NCBI GenBank assembly: GCA_947464885.1
Contig: CANHYZ010000069.1
Coordinates: 1-8,518, forward strand
Direction of reading: 5' to 3'
DNA from: Flavobacteriales bacterium
GTDB lineage: Bacteria; Bacteroidota; Bacteroidia; Flavobacteriales_D; Sanyastnellaceae
DNA: 8,518 bases
Shown: piece after piece, positions 7,034-8,518 of the stretch
Layout of the letters: every line of letters begins with the position of its first letter
How positions within the stretch are numbered: the first letter of the stretch is position 1
Notes under the pieces: generated by a model
Seen by the model: the letters and a program-made list of their open reading frames with translations, nothing else
Database searches by the model: none
Told to the model about the DNA's origin: nothing
Made by a program: the position numbers and the translations under genes

Positions 7034-7537
7034 ATGCACCTCTTCATCTTTGTACAAGCAGCCATCGCATTCATCATCGGCATCTCTTCGTTGTATGCCG
7101 TTTATTATATTCTGAATCGTTACCTCTCGCGCAACATGGGCATTACCGAGGCGAACACTTCGTTTGCGGCTTTGCAGGTAGGCGTGATTCTGTCGACGGC
7201 ACTGATGATCTCCTCGGTGGTTGGTCCGGGCCTGAACGCCATCCGTTTTGTGAACCAAAACAGCTTTGAGTTCATGAACATCCTTTACAGCTTGGGATAC
7301 GTTTCGCTGTTTGTGTTCATAGGCGTGCTGTTCACCTTGCTCGTAATCGCCGGCGGTGTGTTCACCTTCTTCCAGCTCACGCACGTCAACGAATGGGAGG
7401 AAATCAAAAAGAACAACGTGGCCATCGCCATCATCTCGGCAGCCCTCATCGTGGGCCTGGCCATAATCATGAAAGACCATGTGGCGGGGATCTGTGAGGC
7501 GTTGATCCCGTATCCGGAGGTGGTGGGGGTGAGGTAG
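7034..7537 (+). CDS. DUF350 four-helix membrane protein (YjfL-like)
   Basis: A 167-aa protein starting four bases after the previous stop. Predicted membrane segments lie at about 3-26, 44-66, 84-112 and 128-146. The DUF350 hallmark follows segment 3: THVNEWEEIKKNNVAIAI (116-133), matching the family pattern of an acidic stretch, Lys, Asn-x-Ala before the last helix. E. coli YjfL, of about 130 aa, is the familiar member; this one has a short extra C-terminal tail. DUF350 genes in other bacteria occur near amide-bond-forming or polyamine-related enzymes, so pairing with a transglutaminase-like protein is suggestive. No ligase is visible in this window. Molecular function is unknown. It is the last gene of the co-directional block; only a weak 5-bp hairpin (TGGCG/CGCCA, 7545-7564) without a T-run follows. 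Confidence 0.93.
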   Translation: MHLFIFVQAAIAFIIGISSLYAVYYILNRYLSRNMGITEANTSFAALQVGVILSTALMISSVVGPGLNAIRFVNQNSFEFMNILYSLGYVSLFVFIGVLFTLLVIAGGVFTFFQLTHVNEWEEIKKNNVAIAIISAALIVGLAIIMKDHVAGICEALIPYPEVVGVR

Positions 7538-7557
7538 TGGCGAGTGGCGAGTAGCGA
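7537..7557. repeat. Tandem 7-bp repeat GTGGCGA x3
   Basis: GTGGCGA, GTGGCGA and GTAGCGA lie head to tail, starting on the last base of the DUF350 stop codon. Runs of this GCGAGT type recur between genes in some Bacteroidetes genomes, to my recollection. No function can be assigned. Confidence 0.7.
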
Positions 7558-7579
7558 AGCGCCATCACTAAAATTTGCT

Positions 7580-7611
7580 ATTGCACTCTCCATCGATGGC
7601 CGGTAGTTTCG
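7580..7611 (+). promoter_or_regulatory. Candidate promoter of the secreted beta-helix gene
   Basis: ATTG at 7580-7583 (-33-like) is followed after 20 bases by TAGTTTCG at 7604-7611, one base off the TAnnTTTG -7 consensus. The spacing suits the Bacteroidetes primary sigma factor. It leaves a leader of roughly 45-50 bases before ATG 7666, including a small hairpin AAGGG/CCCTT (7621-7640). Confidence 0.5.
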
Positions 7612-7665
7612 TTGGCGCAAAAGGGAGCTAACGCGCCCTTGCATTAACCAATTCAACTAACCACC

Positions 7666-8518
7666 ATGTTCAAAAAAATCTTTTATTCTGCTGCTCTCTT
7701 CTGTATGACGCTGGGAGCGAATGCCACCATCATCACCGTTTCCAATTTCGGTGGCAGTCCTGCCATGTATTCATCGCTGACAGCTGCCGTTGACGCCGCC
7801 GCAATCGATGATACACTGCTCATTCATGCATCTGCAACACCCTACACCTTTGACAACTATAGTGGCTTCAACAAGCGTCTGACCGTGATCGGATCGGGTT
7901 GGAATGGTATCGGCACTAAAATCCGTGGTACACTGGATGGCTGCTGCGGCAATCGCGTTCCGTTCAATACCGGTGCAGAAGGTTCCATCTACCGCGGAAT
8001 CGAGTTTGTCAGCGTTACAGACATCGGAGCAAGTCAACTCATTTTTGATTATTGTCGCTTCAATCCTGAAAGCGAATATGCTGCTGCCGTTCGCACGAAC
8101 GTCGCAGCGGGTTGCGGATCCTGCGGTGGATCTGAATACAATGCACAAGACTTGGTATTTCAAAATTGCTACTTCAATAATTTTTTGGATTACATCAATA
8201 ACGACACGAACCTGCTCTTTCAAAACTGCATCTTTCAGGCCTTTCCTGGTCAAAACAATGTCGCTGCAATTCATATAGGCAACAATGAAAATATCGCCGC
8301 AGTCAACCCAATTGTATTCGATCACAATATCTTTCTCTCTCATGTCCATATCGATTTCAGCAGCGCGGTCTTCAATAACAATATATTCGCTGAACTAGCT
8401 TCTTCCGCAAATAGTTCAAGTGGTCCCAATACATTGGGCAACGGAAATTTCTGCCACAACTGCCAATTCAACAACAACCTCACCTATTGTACCTCTTGCG
8501 CGCTCAACAGCATCGTAG
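7666..8518 (+). CDS. Secreted cysteine-rich right-handed beta-helix protein, N-terminal part (3' end outside window)
   Basis: The frame from ATG 7666 stays open to the window end (284 codons visible). A clear Sec signal peptide is present: Lys3-Lys4, hydrophobic core 5-17, and a likely cut after ANA (residue 20). The mature part has the look of a parallel beta-helix or pectate-lyase-like surface protein. Early coils read SSLTAAVDAAAIDDTLLIH, the usual entry of such folds. Repeated short strands follow: LIFDYCRF, LVFQNCYF, LLFQNCIF, IVFDHNIF and AVFNNNIF (126-241), with Asn/Cys ladders. Cysteines are unusually many: Cys93-Cys94, Cys130, CGSC 150-153, Cys168, Cys188, CHNC 263-266 and CTSC 275-278. 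No catalytic residues of a polysaccharide lyase can be fixed, so a structural or adhesive role is as likely as an enzyme. A C-terminal type IX secretion signal would be expected beyond the window. It has its own promoter and is not part of the preceding operon. Confidence 0.9.
   Translation, partial: MFKKIFYSAALFCMTLGANATIITVSNFGGSPAMYSSLTAAVDAAAIDDTLLIHASATPYTFDNYSGFNKRLTVIGSGWNGIGTKIRGTLDGCCGNRVPFNTGAEGSIYRGIEFVSVTDIGASQLIFDYCRFNPESEYAAAVRTNVAAGCGSCGGSEYNAQDLVFQNCYFNNFLDYINNDTNLLFQNCIFQAFPGQNNVAAIHIGNNENIAAVNPIVFDHNIFLSHVHIDFSSAVFNNNIFAELASSANSSSGPNTLGNGNFCHNCQFNNNLTYCTSCALNSIV

Noticed and set aside
7545..7564. Terminator after the DUF350 gene (TGGCG/CGCCA)
   Set aside because: A five-base-pair stem with a ten-base loop and no T-run; too weak to list.
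7621..7640. Riboswitch or terminator hairpin AAGGG/CCCTT upstream of the beta-helix gene
   Set aside because: Short stem, no T-run, no recognisable aptamer; probably chance structure in the leader.
7771..8349. Minus-strand open frame of 192 codons
   Set aside because: It lies wholly within the beta-helix gene, whose + strand frame has a signal peptide and clear repeats; it is a shadow.

Overview
The window looks like chromosomal DNA of a member of the Bacteroidota (Bacteroidetes). The candidate promoters resemble the -7 box TAnnTTTG of that phylum and lie only a few bases before start codons. Shine-Dalgarno sequences are not evident. The protein families (DUF4143 ATPase, inner-membrane-anchored OmpA-like protein, DUF4407, secreted beta-helix protein) also fit. 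Genus cannot be judged. All genes supported here are on the + strand.

Layout. (1) 1-620: C-terminal part of an AAA/DUF4143 ATPase cut by the window edge. (2) 621-789: an intergenic region with a striking symmetric repeat: four copies of an 8-base word forming two 39-bp inverted-repeat units. (3) 790-1284: a lone small gene whose sequence pattern suggests a BECR-fold (EndoU/RelE/colicin-like) RNase. (4) 1324-7537: a compact co-directional block. It starts with a good promoter and a doubtful basic ORF that may contain frameshifts. Five tightly packed membrane-protein genes follow: a DUF4407 protein with a long coiled coil, a shorter protein with the same membrane plan, a membrane-anchored OmpA/peptidoglycan-binding protein, a multi-pass transglutaminase-like protein with an intact Cys-His-Asp triad, and a DUF350 four-helix membrane protein. 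(5) 7538-7665: short intergenic region with a small tandem repeat and a promoter. (6) 7666-8518: start of a secreted, cysteine-rich right-handed beta-helix protein that runs off the window.

The five-gene block is the main point of interest. Two pairs of genes overlap, by 1 and 4 nt, and the other gaps are 2 and 4 nt, so the proteins are probably made together. From topology I infer an inner-membrane assembly. The coiled coil of the DUF4407 protein, the OmpA domain (binding peptidoglycan) and the transglutaminase-like domain would project into the periplasm, while two unrecognised N-terminal domains stay in the cytoplasm. The OmpA and transglutaminase proteins share a layout: N-terminal globular domain, Pro/Thr/Ser linker, Gly/Cys motif, membrane segment(s), periplasmic domain. 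I know of no described function for this combination; an envelope-associated protein- or peptide-modifying complex is a hypothesis only.
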